Part shown: one piece after another, positions 1-8,097 of the stretch
How the letters are laid out: each line of letters starts with the position of its first letter
How positions within the stretch are numbered: position 1 is the first letter of the stretch
Assembly (NCBI GenBank): GCA_051861545.1
Contig: JBIMKP010000005.1
Location: 1-64,000, forward strand
DNA from: CAISCU01 sp051861545
Lineage (GTDB): Bacteria > Bacteroidota > Bacteroidia > UKL13-3
Direction of reading: 5' to 3'
Length of the DNA stretch: 64,000 nucleotides
Made by a program: the position numbers and the translations under genes
The notes under the pieces: generated by a model
The model's input: only the letters and a program-made list of their open reading frames with translations
Told to the model about the DNA's origin: nothing
Database searches by the model: none

Positions 1-312
1 GAGTCGAGTAACTCCTGTTTTACTTAACTCTTTTGTAAGTTCAGCTATCTGTTGGTTAAACTCTTCCTTTCTGCTGACACTTAAAGGTTTGATCTCCTTT
101 CTAGCTTCCTTAATTAGGCTTAATAAATCTTCCTCAGAAAGCGCTAGTGCATGCTTTGCATCATATCCACAAATTGAAATTATTCTTAAATAATCATCAA
201 TTGTATTTCTTGAAAAACCAGTATTTCTGCTAATATTTCTATTGCTTTCTCCTTGGTCTTTTCTTCTGAAAATGTCTTTTATTTGACGCATGTTTTTTTC
301 TTGATTAGCCAT
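1..312 (-). CDS. istA: IS21-family transposase IstA, N-terminal part (runs off the window)
   Basis: Reading the minus strand from an ATG at 312 gives 104 codons open to the window edge. The product starts MANQEKNMRQIKDIFRRKD and continues with a helix-turn-helix region rich in N/R/S (SNRNISRNTGFSRNTIDDYL), typical of IstA of the IS21 family, where it binds the element ends. A second possible start is the ATG at 291. The 23-24 bp terminal repeats at 355-447, just upstream, support the assignment. The DDE catalytic domain and the usual partner istB would lie to the left of the window. Family recognition is by eye only. Confidence 0.75.
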   Translation of the reverse strand, partial: MANQEKNMRQIKDIFRRKDQGESNRNISRNTGFSRNTIDDYLRIISICGYDAKHALALSEEDLLSLIKEARKEIKPLSVSRKEEFNQQIAELTKELSKTGVTRL

Positions 313-354
313 AATCCAAAGATTAGAGCAAATGCATCAATTTATCCCCAAATA

Positions 355-447
355 GTGGCTCAGTTGAATCCGGAATTAGTGGCTCAGTTGAAACCGAAAT
401 GGTGGCTCAGTTGAAACCGAAATAGGTGGCTCAGTTGGTACCGAAAT
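355..447. repeat. Four terminal repeats of an IS21-type element
   Basis: Four copies of a 22-bp sequence (GTGGCTCAGTTGAAACCGAAAT and close variants) start at 355, 379, 402 and 426, a period of 23-24 bp. Copies 2 and 3 are identical; copies 1 and 4 differ at a few bases. Multiple short direct repeats at the ends are characteristic of IS21-family elements, where they are transposase-binding sites. The element boundary is inferred to lie at or just after 447, inside a metallophosphoesterase gene. The other end is outside the window, so no target duplication can be checked. Confidence 0.75.
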
Positions 448-753
448 ATTCACCAATTCACTCAAAAGCAAATTTAATTTCTTTGCGTAATTATGCTGGT
501 AGCCTGAGTAAATTTCCAATTCGTTGTTGATAATGTAATGTAACTCGTGATTGCCGATAAGTAAAACAACTTTTTCTTTAAAAGTGTCCTTTGCAAATAG
601 TATTTTTTCAAAAGCATTCATTTGCCTAGAAAAAGAGATTGTTTTACTGTCAAAATAATCGCCCATAAATACAATTTGATCATAAATACTCAAATCCTTT
701 TTATTCCATTGGGATGAATCACCGTGTGTATCAGGTATAACTAAAACTTTCAT
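376..753 (-). pseudogene. Metallophosphoesterase, 3' end replaced by IS21-type terminal repeats
   Basis: The product begins MKVLVIPDTHGDSSQW and has the calcineurin-like phosphoesterase motifs D-T-H (motif I), GDYFDS (motif II) and GNHEL (motif III) within about 70 residues. The native sequence stops near residue 103. The last ~22 residues (VPTEPPISVSTEPP...) are encoded by the IS repeats at 355-447, and the stop codon at 376-378 is also inside the repeats. The C-terminal metal-binding histidines of the family are therefore missing and the protein is probably inactive. The start lies 1 nt after the stop of the AAA+ ATPase gene, so the two were one operon. Confidence 0.8.
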
Positions 754-754
754 A

Positions 755-2452
755 TTATTTAATGAATCCTATCAAATTATTAGAAATCTTTGTGTTTAAT
801 CGCTTTGCTACTTCGTTTTTAAAACAAAAGTCTAAGCTTGCAGATTCATATAAGCCTTTCTTTTTTAATATTAGTTGAATGACGGCAGGAGTAAGTTTTT
901 CGTTACAGGCAAGTTCTTTTAACTCATCTTTGCTCAGATTCAATTTTTTTGATTCTAGCATTTTCATTTTTGCGTTTTCGTTCGTTTTCATTTCCAGAAT
1001 GATATCAAATCTTCGCTCGAATGCACTATCGAATCTTGTAATAGGAAAATTTGTAGCGCATATTAAGATACCTTTAAAATTTTCTATTTTTCTCAGTAAG
1101 ATTCCTTGTAATTCATTTAATGTTTCAGATAAATTTTCCCCAGGGTTTACTCTCTTGCTTAACAGAGAATCTGCTTCGTCAATAAAAAAAATAGGCGCGA
1201 TTTCAAGTTGTTTTTGTACAATTTGAAATTGATTAAACATTTCTTCAAGATTTGACTGACTTTCTCCAAACCACTTACTTTTAATCGCCTTATTACTAAT
1301 CAAATTTTTGCCTAATTTTTTTGCTAAAAATTTTACAAAGGAGGTTTTTCCAACGCCGGGATCACCGCTTAGAAAGACGGTTAATTTTTGAACACCAGAA
1401 TTTATTAAATCTTCAATGAGCGCTAGCTCCTTCTGTATTTCTTCGGGATAAAAAAATTCTTCGTCAAACTCTGCTGAATCTGTTTTTTCAATTTGAAGAA
1501 ATTTAAAACGATCAAACTGATTGACGAGTTCTGGTAAAAACTCCTTATAGAATTTTTGAGTGGGGATCAACTTAACGATTAATCTTTCTTTTAACTCAGA
1601 ATGAGATATTTCAACAAGTTTTTCTTTTAGTAAAGGATGGTTTCCGGTTTCAAATTCATTCACTAGATTTAGCAGTACATCACCGTTTACTTTATCGTCA
1701 AACTCATTAATCAAATCAAAAGAACTATCTGTGTTTTCCTGTGAAAAATAATAAATCATTCTACAAATAAGAAAATGATTCATGATAGTTTGATACCTAT
1801 CTGTAACGCATAATTGAATCCCCTTTGTACACTCTCCAAACAAAGCATTACACTTTGATACTATTTCAATATCTTTATTGAATATTGCAATTTCTACATA
1901 GGTTTTAACATACTTTTCGATTGTATTTTCATCTTGGAACTCCATTCTTTCTAGGAGTCGATTAACTCGCCTGATAAAGTTGTTACTTGAAACTATCTTG
2001 ATATTATTATTCTGTTTTATAGGAGATTCATTTTTGGAAAGGGAGGTAAGAAATTCTACATCTAGGTAAGCATCCTGAAATAGCCTATTGGGGCGTTTGC
2101 GTCCGCGTCTTGGTTCATCAAGGACGATAAAGCTCATCTCGCTCAATTCTTCAGCTTCTGAATTCAGCGCAAATAGTTCTAGAACGCTTTGTAAATGAAA
2201 AAACTCTTTTATTTTACTAAGGTCATAATCTGCAATTCCTAAAATCATCTCCTCTTTCATAAGCAAGATGGTTATAATAAACACATGATTCTGATTTAAA
2301 ACAATATGGTTGTCTCGAAACCATTTAATAATTTTTTTTGATGAAGTATCAACTCTTCTATTGTTTTTTAGGTCATCAAAGGTACCATTAGTTTTCGCAC
2401 TTGCTGCGGTAAGAATGGAGAAGTAATTTTTTAGGAGTTCTAAGATTATCAT
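755..2452 (-). CDS. AAA+ ATPase
   Basis: A 565-residue protein whose C-terminal third is an AAA+ module. Walker A is GDPGVGKT at residues 363-370, Walker B is FFIDEAD with D425-E426, and a sensor-1 region ATNFP and an arginine-containing FERRF segment follow. The N-terminal ~340 residues are helical-looking, polar and not recognised; they may sense a partner or substrate. AAA+ proteins of this kind remodel or unfold client proteins with ATP. It is co-transcribed with the metallophosphoesterase at 753, with only 1 nt between them. A consensus promoter lies at 2457-2487. Function unknown; a stress or anti-phage role is only a guess from the pairing and the neighbouring mobile DNA. Confidence 0.8.
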   Translation of the reverse strand: MIILELLKNYFSILTAASAKTNGTFDDLKNNRRVDTSSKKIIKWFRDNHIVLNQNHVFIITILLMKEEMILGIADYDLSKIKEFFHLQSVLELFALNSEAEELSEMSFIVLDEPRRGRKRPNRLFQDAYLDVEFLTSLSKNESPIKQNNNIKIVSSNNFIRRVNRLLERMEFQDENTIEKYVKTYVEIAIFNKDIEIVSKCNALFGECTKGIQLCVTDRYQTIMNHFLICRMIYYFSQENTDSSFDLINEFDDKVNGDVLLNLVNEFETGNHPLLKEKLVEISHSELKERLIVKLIPTQKFYKEFLPELVNQFDRFKFLQIEKTDSAEFDEEFFYPEEIQKELALIEDLINSGVQKLTVFLSGDPGVGKTSFVKFLAKKLGKNLISNKAIKSKWFGESQSNLEEMFNQFQIVQKQLEIAPIFFIDEADSLLSKRVNPGENLSETLNELQGILLRKIENFKGILICATNFPITRFDSAFERRFDIILEMKTNENAKMKMLESKKLNLSKDELKELACNEKLTPAVIQLILKKKGLYESASLDFCFKNEVAKRLNTKISNNLIGFIK

Positions 2453-2456
2453 GTTG

Positions 2457-2487
2457 CAAATCTATGTCTATGTTTTCAAAAAGCAAA
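2457..2487 (-). promoter_or_regulatory. Bacteroidota-type promoter of the AAA+ ATPase gene
   Basis: On the minus strand TTTG (2484-2487) is followed after exactly 19 nt by TAGATTTG (2457-2464), a perfect match to the Bacteroidota TTTG-N19-TAnnTTTG consensus. The start codon at 2452 comes 4 nt after the box, so transcription should begin at or next to the ATG and the mRNA is probably leaderless. Confidence 0.6.
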
Positions 2488-3169
2488 ATAAAATTAATTA
2501 AATTAATTATTTTGTAAATATACAAAACTGTTGTTTGGGTTAAGGGCTGCTTGAGAAGGCCGCCTTTCTTGTGAGTTTGAATAATGGAAATAGAAGCAGA
2601 TTTTGAAATTATTCAGTAATCATTAATCGGCTTCCTGTAAAGTAGTGTATAAATCTCGGATTTTTGTTTTAGTTAGAAATTCAAAACTTTCAATCGTAAA
2701 AGCCAATAATAAGTGTGATTTATGTGAGAATTTTCACATAAATCACACTTATTTTTGGAAAGAATTTTACAAAATGCACATCTAAGTTGTTAAAACCTAT
2801 CTCATGATGTGGTTTGGTAAAAACCCAGTTTAAAAATTATGTCTATTTTAATTTTGATGAGCATCCTTAACTAAAAGAAATTTTTATCTGCAGGCACTGA
2901 CACAAGAAGCATCATATTTTTACCTTGTTTAGTTTCTATTCTACTCCTATATCGCCACCTGCCACTGTACCACAACCATGCCTTTTCGTTCATCAACTTT
3001 AAAGGTTTTTTTGTTATAAATAGGTCTGTTTTAGTAGTTTAAACTGAGTTTGGTTTTGTGTTGATGTAAGATATGTTTTTCACAATGCAGATTAAAGGAT
3101 AAATATGGAGTTGTACTATATTAATTTTTGCTTTAAAAAAATATCTGTATCTTCATATAAATCAAACCC
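2488..3169. other. Intergenic region with a long hairpin; no convincing gene
   Basis: About 680 bp without a clear gene. It holds the perfect inverted repeat at 2708-2753 (separate entry). On the minus strand, 2871-2993 is open for 40 codons from an ATG and has plausible composition (Trp/Arg-rich start, then a hydrophobic stretch). It has no family I recognise and may be a relic or chance. The end of the region should carry the promoter of the gene at 3170; TATCTTCA at about 3148 is an imperfect -7 box. Confidence 0.4.
2708..2753. repeat. Perfect 20-bp inverted repeat with 6-nt loop
   Basis: Left arm 2708-2727, loop GAATTT 2728-2733, right arm 2734-2753, all 20 pairs matched. No T-run follows closely, so it is not a typical terminator. 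Its half-sites AAGTGTGA and TTATGTGA are the same ones that occur twice upstream of the DUF4143 ATPase at 20136-20193. That suggests a protein-binding operator or the relic of a lost gene of that kind. Confidence 0.7.
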
Positions 3170-3532
3170 ATGGAACTCATTCAAAAACCCATCCCTCGTT
3201 TTAAAAACGAGCCCATTCTTGTATTAATCCGTGGATTCATCACCTGCGGATTGTACTTAATTTATTGGAATATCAAATCGGCTGAAGTAATTAATGCGGT
3301 TGCTGACAAAGAAATTGTATCAACTCCAATTGCTATTTTCTCAGGATGTTGATTTCCAGTTAACCTGTATTTCTATTATTTAATCGGTAAAGACGGATTA
3401 CCTGCTGTTTACCAAAGGACAAACCAGCAAGCCAACGACCAGTCTGTTTTATTATTGGTACTTGGCTTTTTCGTTCCAATGGTTGCAGCCATGATTGTAC
3501 AAGGTGAAATCAACAAATTGTACAACGATTAA
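3170..3532 (+). pseudogene. DUF4234-type membrane protein with an in-frame TGA
   Basis: From ATG 3170 the frame reads MELIQKPIPRFKNEPILVL, then a hydrophobic helix with YLIYWNI, and stops at TGA 3350-3352 (codon 61). The same frame continues without shift to TAA at 3530-3532, giving NLYFYYLIGKDGLPAVYQ and a second membrane helix ending in EINKLYND. The whole 120 codons match the layout of a DUF4234 protein. A single base change (for example TGG to TGA) explains the stop. The downstream neighbour is a DUF2752 protein, a pairing familiar in Bacteroidota. TGA is a normal stop elsewhere here, so recoding is unlikely. Confidence 0.7.
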
Positions 3533-3549
3533 GGTTTTATTGGAGCTGA

Positions 3550-3999
3550 ATGACTGATTCGTTTTCAGTAAAAAGAAAATTAATAGGAATAGCCGGAGCT
3601 TTTATTAGCCTAGCTATTCCTTTTTTTATTGCTGAATTTGAAATCGAGCACAATATAAAAAGCAATCAATCATTATGTCCATTTAAGCTTCTTAGTGGCT
3701 TACCATGTCCGGGTTGTGGCATCACCAAATCACTGTTATATATATACAAAGGTGATTTACTACAAAGTTTATCTTACCATTTATTTGGCCCTGCTACTTT
3801 TGTTTTTTGTTTGCTGATTATCCTCTTGTTTACAACAGAAATCATCAGTAAAAAGGAATATTTTAAAGACTGGTTTTATAGTAAAAAACTGGCAATCGTA
3901 TTGGGCATATCCTTGGGTTCTTATCACCTCATCAGATTAATTTTCTTTTTAAACACACACAATTTGAGTGAAATACTAAAGGAGTCGATTTGGCTTTAA
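3550..3999 (+). CDS. DUF2752 membrane protein
   Basis: A 149-residue membrane protein. The diagnostic DUF2752 segment is CPFKLLSGLPCPGCGITKS (about residues 41-60), with conserved cysteines in a CPGCG motif next to the first membrane helices. Two or three further hydrophobic segments follow. The biochemical role of the family is not known. It starts 17 nt after the interrupted DUF4234 gene and was probably co-transcribed with it. Confidence 0.85.
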   Translation: MTDSFSVKRKLIGIAGAFISLAIPFFIAEFEIEHNIKSNQSLCPFKLLSGLPCPGCGITKSLLYIYKGDLLQSLSYHLFGPATFVFCLLIILLFTTEIISKKEYFKDWFYSKKLAIVLGISLGSYHLIRLIFFLNTHNLSEILKESIWL

Positions 4000-4081
4000 C
4001 TGTTGAAATTATCTTTTACTTTGCCTAATCCGCATCTTAGTGTTGTTATTTTTTTATCATTGTAGATATAAAGTTTGAAAA

Positions 4082-4627
4082 ATGAAACAACTAATCTGTT
4101 TAACCTCTATTTTAATTGTATTAGGCTCTTGCTCTTCATTAAATAGTATTGATAGCTTAGTAAACAAATCTGATCCTAAATACAAAGTAAAATATTCGAA
4201 TGATTTAACATATGTTGCTACTGTTCCTTTTTTATCAAAATCTAAATTGGATGAGAGAGAAAGAGTTATTAGAGAATTTGATGATTTACTTATTAAATCT
4301 TATTCTACAGCTTTAAATGATGAAGAAAGAAACTCATATTATTTACTATATAAGGAAAAATCTAAACCAGTAGTATTTGATAGTATTGGGGTTATTAAGG
4401 TAAGTTTTGATGAACGATTAATTGATAGTTCCACAAAACTTGATTACATCTATTTTTGGGACTATTCTAATATTCGATTTCTTGTACCTTTTCTTACACT
4501 TGGAAATGAAATTCATAAACGAAATCAATGTGTTAATAAAGCAATCGAAGTTTGTTATAAAAATCTCATGAATAGTGTTGTTATTACTCCAACGCTGAAT
4601 CACTTTAAGCTATACAGAAGCAAGTAA
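4082..4627 (+). CDS. Hypothetical lipoprotein
   Basis: A 181-residue protein with a lipoprotein signal: MKQLICLTSILIVLGSCSS, lipobox G-S-C with the cysteine at residue 17. The mature part is charged and lysine/serine-rich, with one hydrophobic stretch near residues 125-140. It probably sits in the periplasm or on the outer membrane by its lipid anchor. I recognise no domain. It stands alone between the DUF2752 gene and the tRNA gene. Confidence 0.7.
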   Translation: MKQLICLTSILIVLGSCSSLNSIDSLVNKSDPKYKVKYSNDLTYVATVPFLSKSKLDERERVIREFDDLLIKSYSTALNDEERNSYYLLYKEKSKPVVFDSIGVIKVSFDERLIDSSTKLDYIYFWDYSNIRFLVPFLTLGNEIHKRNQCVNKAIEVCYKNLMNSVVITPTLNHFKLYRSK

Positions 4628-4952
4628 ATTTTGTTGTAAGAGTTGAAGGACCCCCAAATCAACCTCTATTTTTATGCCACTTAGTATTTTCCCTTCATAA
4701 GAATGTAATAAAAGCAATCATTCAGTTTTCACAATTTTATATTACGAATCTTTCAAGGATCACTTAAATGATTTAAGCCAACTATCTCATCCACTTCTTG
4801 AAATTGATTCTACATTAGAAATATTGCATTATTGAGTGCAAATAGTGTATTTTTGGAGCCTTAAATCTTCATTTTTTCTAGAATTTTCATTTACTACTTT
4901 TAAAGTTGTAATTGTAAAAAACTAAAATTCAGTTAAATATGAAATTTAGGAT
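4628..4952. other. Intergenic region with a possible gene relic
   Basis: No intact gene. On the plus strand 4701-4835 is open for 44 codons between stops without a start codon (segment SVFTILYYESFKDHLNDLSQ), with coding-like composition. It may be the tail of a decayed gene. I do not recognise the family. Confidence 0.25.
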
Positions 4953-5024
4953 GGTCTCGTAGTTCAATGGATAGAATAGATGTTTCCTAAACATTTGATA
5001 TGAGTTCGATTCTCGTCGAGACTA
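4953..5024 (+). tRNA. tRNA-Arg (anticodon CCU)
   Basis: The cloverleaf folds by eye. The acceptor stem GGTCTCG pairs with CGAGACT (one G-U pair), and the D stem GTTC pairs with GAAT. Anticodon stem GATGT/ACATT holds loop TTCCTAA with anticodon CCT at 4986-4988. T stem ATGAG/CTCGT carries the TTCGATT loop, and the discriminator is A. CCA is not encoded; CTTTTTTCC follows. CCU reads the AGG arginine codon. Confidence 0.93.
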
Positions 5025-5392
5025 CTTTTTTCCTGACACAACGTTTTTGGTCAGGATGCTCACAAGCTTCGATTCGTCAGCACCTGACGCAAAGTTGTCT
5101 GTCAGGATGCTGACAAGCTCTGCTTCCTCAGTAATATGACTTAAACTTTTAGCCAAAGCCATTTTGATAAATATGGTTCATCTCCATTAGAAGAAAGGTT
5201 TATTACAATACTTAAATGGTGTTTCAATTGCAATCTTTCTTTGAATTATTTGGTAGAACAAATTTGATAAAGGTTCGTTATCAAATACAAAATCAGTGCT
5301 ATGATTTTCATTATTGTTTGATTATTAAATATCAAATTAACAAAACTAAATTTTGGTAAAGAGATTATTCAAAGACACCTATCTCAATTGTA
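5025..5392. other. Region after the tRNA gene: short direct repeats and a gene relic
   Basis: Two near-identical copies of GTCAGGATGCT(C/G)ACAAGCT lie about 52 bp apart, around 5050 and 5101, with further CTGAC/GTCAG half-palindromes between them. Beyond this, 5145-5267 is open on the plus strand for 40 codons ending in TGA, with coding-like sequence (SSPLEERFITILKW) but no start. It looks like the C-terminal scrap of a lost gene. tRNA 3' flanks are common integration sites, which may explain the debris. Confidence 0.35.
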
Positions 5393-7285
5393 TTAAAAGG
5401 CCCTAATCTGGTATTCTTTTAAATCTCCATTCTTTTTGTTAATTCGAAACAGATTATAGTAAGGTGTTGGTAATACAACCGAACTAGGAAATTTTTTAAA
5501 GACACCATAAACCTCCAATGTTGTTCGGTGGAAAAAGATGCTTTGTCCACGCGAGATATCAATATTATAAGATGAAGGATTAGCATGTGGAACTAATAAT
5601 GGGAGCGGAATGTTTATGTTGTCTGAGGAAAATGCTTGGTAATCCCAAACCCAATTTTGGTTTAACAAAGACGAATTCTTAAATGTACAAGTATAACAAT
5701 TGTCTACTAAAGGTTTAATCTTCTCATTTATTCGCGCAATTAAAGCTAAACTCTCTTGTGCAGAAAGTGCACTTAATTTTCCCTTTACATCAACCCTAAA
5801 GAATTCTGGCGAGGTAATATGTTTTGCAGCATAAAGTGTATCGGTTCCAAATAATATTAAATACCTAAGCTCCTCGGGTAATGTTATTTGTCGGCCATTA
5901 ATACACTCAAATACTGGCCTTACGCCATAACGTTTTATGGCAAAGTATTTTTCTACATCCTTTGCTAAAACAGCAAGCAATTTACCATCATAAGAGGCAT
6001 AAAATATTTGTCCATCAATTGAAGTTCTATATGCATTTGATAAGTTTGTTTCTGCCAAAGGTGCAAACGCCAAATCCAATACTTTTAGCAAAGAATCAGC
6101 GGTTTTGGCCTCCTTTATTTCGGTCTGAACCAAATCATTAAAGCGAACATCATCATAGAGATAACTTTCTGGTAAAATGGACTCAAATATTGAATTGCCT
6201 AGTGTGTCAAATACTAAGGCCTTATTAGCACTCTTATCAATAATTAACATGAAACCTAAGTGAGGGAAATGTTTGAATCTTGATCTAGGGTCACCAAGTT
6301 TATTCAATTGTTTATAGTTGCCACTGTAAATAATACCAGAAAGATTATACGTAAACTGACTTCCATAATGGTAGGTAAAATCGTTTTTTTCAGTTAAGGT
6401 ATCTCTTACCTGATATTGATTGTTTAGCACAATTGTTTTTCTTTTTTTATCTAGTAAAGTGCAAACCAAAAACCCTCTTCCAATAGTTCCTATATACCTG
6501 TATATAGGAGGTAAAATATATGTTTTTGTTTTCAGGTTATATACACCATAAAGTGCAGTTTTTTTATCTATCACAACTGCATGATGCATTGAAAAACCTA
6601 GTGGGTATAAATCCTTTTTGTAGGTATATGAATGTGAGGTGTCGGCTTGTAATTTTTGCTCTTGAGATAAAATTTCTTTTGCAGATTTACCGTATCTATT
6701 GTTTTGCCAATTGTAAAAATTATTTCTTGAACCTAATGGCAAAAGGCAAGTTCCTACTGTATTATAAACGGCAACAAGTTCATCGTTATCCTTTTGTTTT
6801 TTTGCCACAAATATTAATCCACTAGTTTGATCTCTTTCTGCACTAATTGAAGTAAATTCGGGCTCAATGATTACATCACCGTTGCGGTCCCAAACCCCCA
6901 CACTTTTGGACTGTTTCAACTCATCCATCACAATGAAAAAACAGGCTTTAGTATCAATAAATCCATTCGCTTCAAAGCCCCTTCCTTCCATATAAATTGA
7001 ACTCGAAATTCTAAATTTTATTGGCACAAGCTCTCTGCCATTTGTATCAATAACACCCGATAGCCTTATTCCATTTATTTCTTTAGATACAATTGCTTTT
7101 CCATTTATAAACAAGCCTACGTTTTGGTAAATAGGATTAATAACAATTTGATTTTGTAAATTTTTATAACCAAATTTTCCCTTGTATTTAAAGGGAATAA
7201 GTTGAGGTAAATCCAATGATGTTTGCGCAAAATTGAATGAACTAAAGAGAAGAAGAAAACAAGTAATCGCTAAGATCTTGCGCAT
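5393..7285 (-). CDS. Exported WG-repeat protein
   Basis: Taking the ATG at 7285 gives MRKILAITCFLLLFSSFNFAQ, a clear signal peptide; the open frame extends 14 codons further upstream without a better start. The mature 600-odd residues contain degenerate WG-type repeats (KGKFGYKN..., GVWDRNGDVIIEPEF, YGVYNLKTKTYILPPIY). These form beta-propeller-like repeats in surface or periplasmic proteins. No catalytic motif and no T9SS C-terminal domain are visible, so it is probably periplasmic. A consensus promoter lies at 7298-7327. The ligand or partner is unknown. Confidence 0.7.
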   Translation of the reverse strand: MRKILAITCFLLLFSSFNFAQTSLDLPQLIPFKYKGKFGYKNLQNQIVINPIYQNVGLFINGKAIVSKEINGIRLSGVIDTNGRELVPIKFRISSSIYMEGRGFEANGFIDTKACFFIVMDELKQSKSVGVWDRNGDVIIEPEFTSISAERDQTSGLIFVAKKQKDNDELVAVYNTVGTCLLPLGSRNNFYNWQNNRYGKSAKEILSQEQKLQADTSHSYTYKKDLYPLGFSMHHAVVIDKKTALYGVYNLKTKTYILPPIYRYIGTIGRGFLVCTLLDKKRKTIVLNNQYQVRDTLTEKNDFTYHYGSQFTYNLSGIIYSGNYKQLNKLGDPRSRFKHFPHLGFMLIIDKSANKALVFDTLGNSIFESILPESYLYDDVRFNDLVQTEIKEAKTADSLLKVLDLAFAPLAETNLSNAYRTSIDGQIFYASYDGKLLAVLAKDVEKYFAIKRYGVRPVFECINGRQITLPEELRYLILFGTDTLYAAKHITSPEFFRVDVKGKLSALSAQESLALIARINEKIKPLVDNCYTCTFKNSSLLNQNWVWDYQAFSSDNINIPLPLLVPHANPSSYNIDISRGQSIFFHRTTLEVYGVFKKFPSSVVLPTPYYNLFRINKKNGDLKEYQIRAF

Positions 7286-7297
7286 TTTGTTTTTATT

Positions 7298-7327
7298 CAA
7301 ATTTACCCAATAATATAGGAACACCAA
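7298..7327 (-). promoter_or_regulatory. Promoter of the WG-repeat gene
   Basis: TTG (7325-7327), 19 nt, then TAAATTTG (7298-7305) on the minus strand, matching the Bacteroidota sigma-A consensus. The ATG at 7285 lies 12 nt after the box. This supports that start over the upstream in-frame codon at 7327, which would overlap the promoter. Confidence 0.6.
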
Positions 7328-7401
7328 GATTTAAGTCGAAGTATAAATTCTGTGGATTTTTATTGATTTACTTTTTTTTGAAGCAAAAATTACTAGTCTA
7401 A

Positions 7402-7740
7402 TTAACAATAAAATTTTGATTGTAAATTTTCCTTCTGAACTTTCAAACCCAGGAAATCAAATGTGTAAATAGATTTTATAACATCATTCGTGTTTTCAGG
7501 TTCAATTTTACTTTGTAATTGTTTCAAAGCAATTTCGGTATTTGAAGACATTCCTACACGCTCATAAGCCAAGGTATTTATTTGGCGTTTGAGTTCTTGA
7601 ACAGAGGCTGTAGTTTTTAATGTTTGTAACTCATAAAAAGTTCTTTTCGTCTTGTCTTCAATTTTAATGAGTTCAACAAGCTGTGAAAATGAGATTCGCT
7701 CTAAAAGTTGTCTGTAATAGTTATCTGATTTTGAAAGAGC
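7402..7740 (-). pseudogene. Decayed DUF1016 (YhcG-type PDDEXK nuclease) N-terminal domain
   Basis: The minus strand is open for 112 codons from just after a stop at 7741-7743 to TAA at 7402-7404, with no start codon in the right place. It contains RISFSQLVELIKIEDKTKR, then FYELQTLKTTASVQELKRQI and a YERVGMS segment ending in DFLGLKVQ. This is the signature order of the DUF1016 N-terminal winged-helix domain of YhcG-like proteins. The true N-terminus and the whole PDDEXK nuclease domain are gone. YhcG proteins are linked to type I restriction loci and genome defence; nothing of such a locus remains here. Confidence 0.65.
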
Positions 7741-7754
7741 TTAGTCTATCCTCG

Positions 7755-7779
7755 ATAAGTCAGATGCCGTCTGACTTAT
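7755..7779. repeat. 10-bp hairpin next to the YhcG relic
   Basis: ATAAGTCAGA (7755-7764), loop TGCCG, TCTGACTTAT (7770-7779). The match is perfect. It lies 12 bp beyond the broken edge of the DUF1016 relic, so it may be the end of a deleted or mobile segment, or an old terminator. No long T-run follows. The remaining ~320 bp up to 8098 hold only AT-rich sequence. Confidence 0.5.
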
Positions 7780-8097
7780 TCTAATTGATTTGTGTTTTAT
7801 AATTGGCCAGTCGATAACGGACTTATTGATACTAGTAATAACTAGTAAAAATATTACCTACCACTTTTATTTAGAATGAATTTTAAAAGCAAACCCGATT
7901 TTTCATACCACACTTTTTTACTCATCTGAATTGAAATTGTTGAATTTCATAAGCTATACTCATAAAGTAAATATCTATAACCTTTCCCCATACACTTTCT
8001 CAATCAGTCAATTATGTAAGATACACAAATAGTTATATAACAACTCACGATTGTTTTCAAGCGATTTTTGCATTTCAAATAGCTAATCGCAATCAAG

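Noticed and set aside
879..1226. Plus-strand frame opposite the AAA+ ATPase
   Set aside because: It is the antisense shadow of a gene with clear Walker motifs and promoter, and its product is Ser/Phe-rich low-complexity sequence.
2871..2993. Minus-strand small gene of 40 codons
   Set aside because: No family, no clear promoter or ribosome site, and 40 open codons can occur by chance in this region; kept only as a note.
3350..3352. Selenocysteine or recoded TGA in the DUF4234 gene
   Set aside because: TGA ends other genes here, no SECIS-like hairpin was seen, and a point mutation is simpler.
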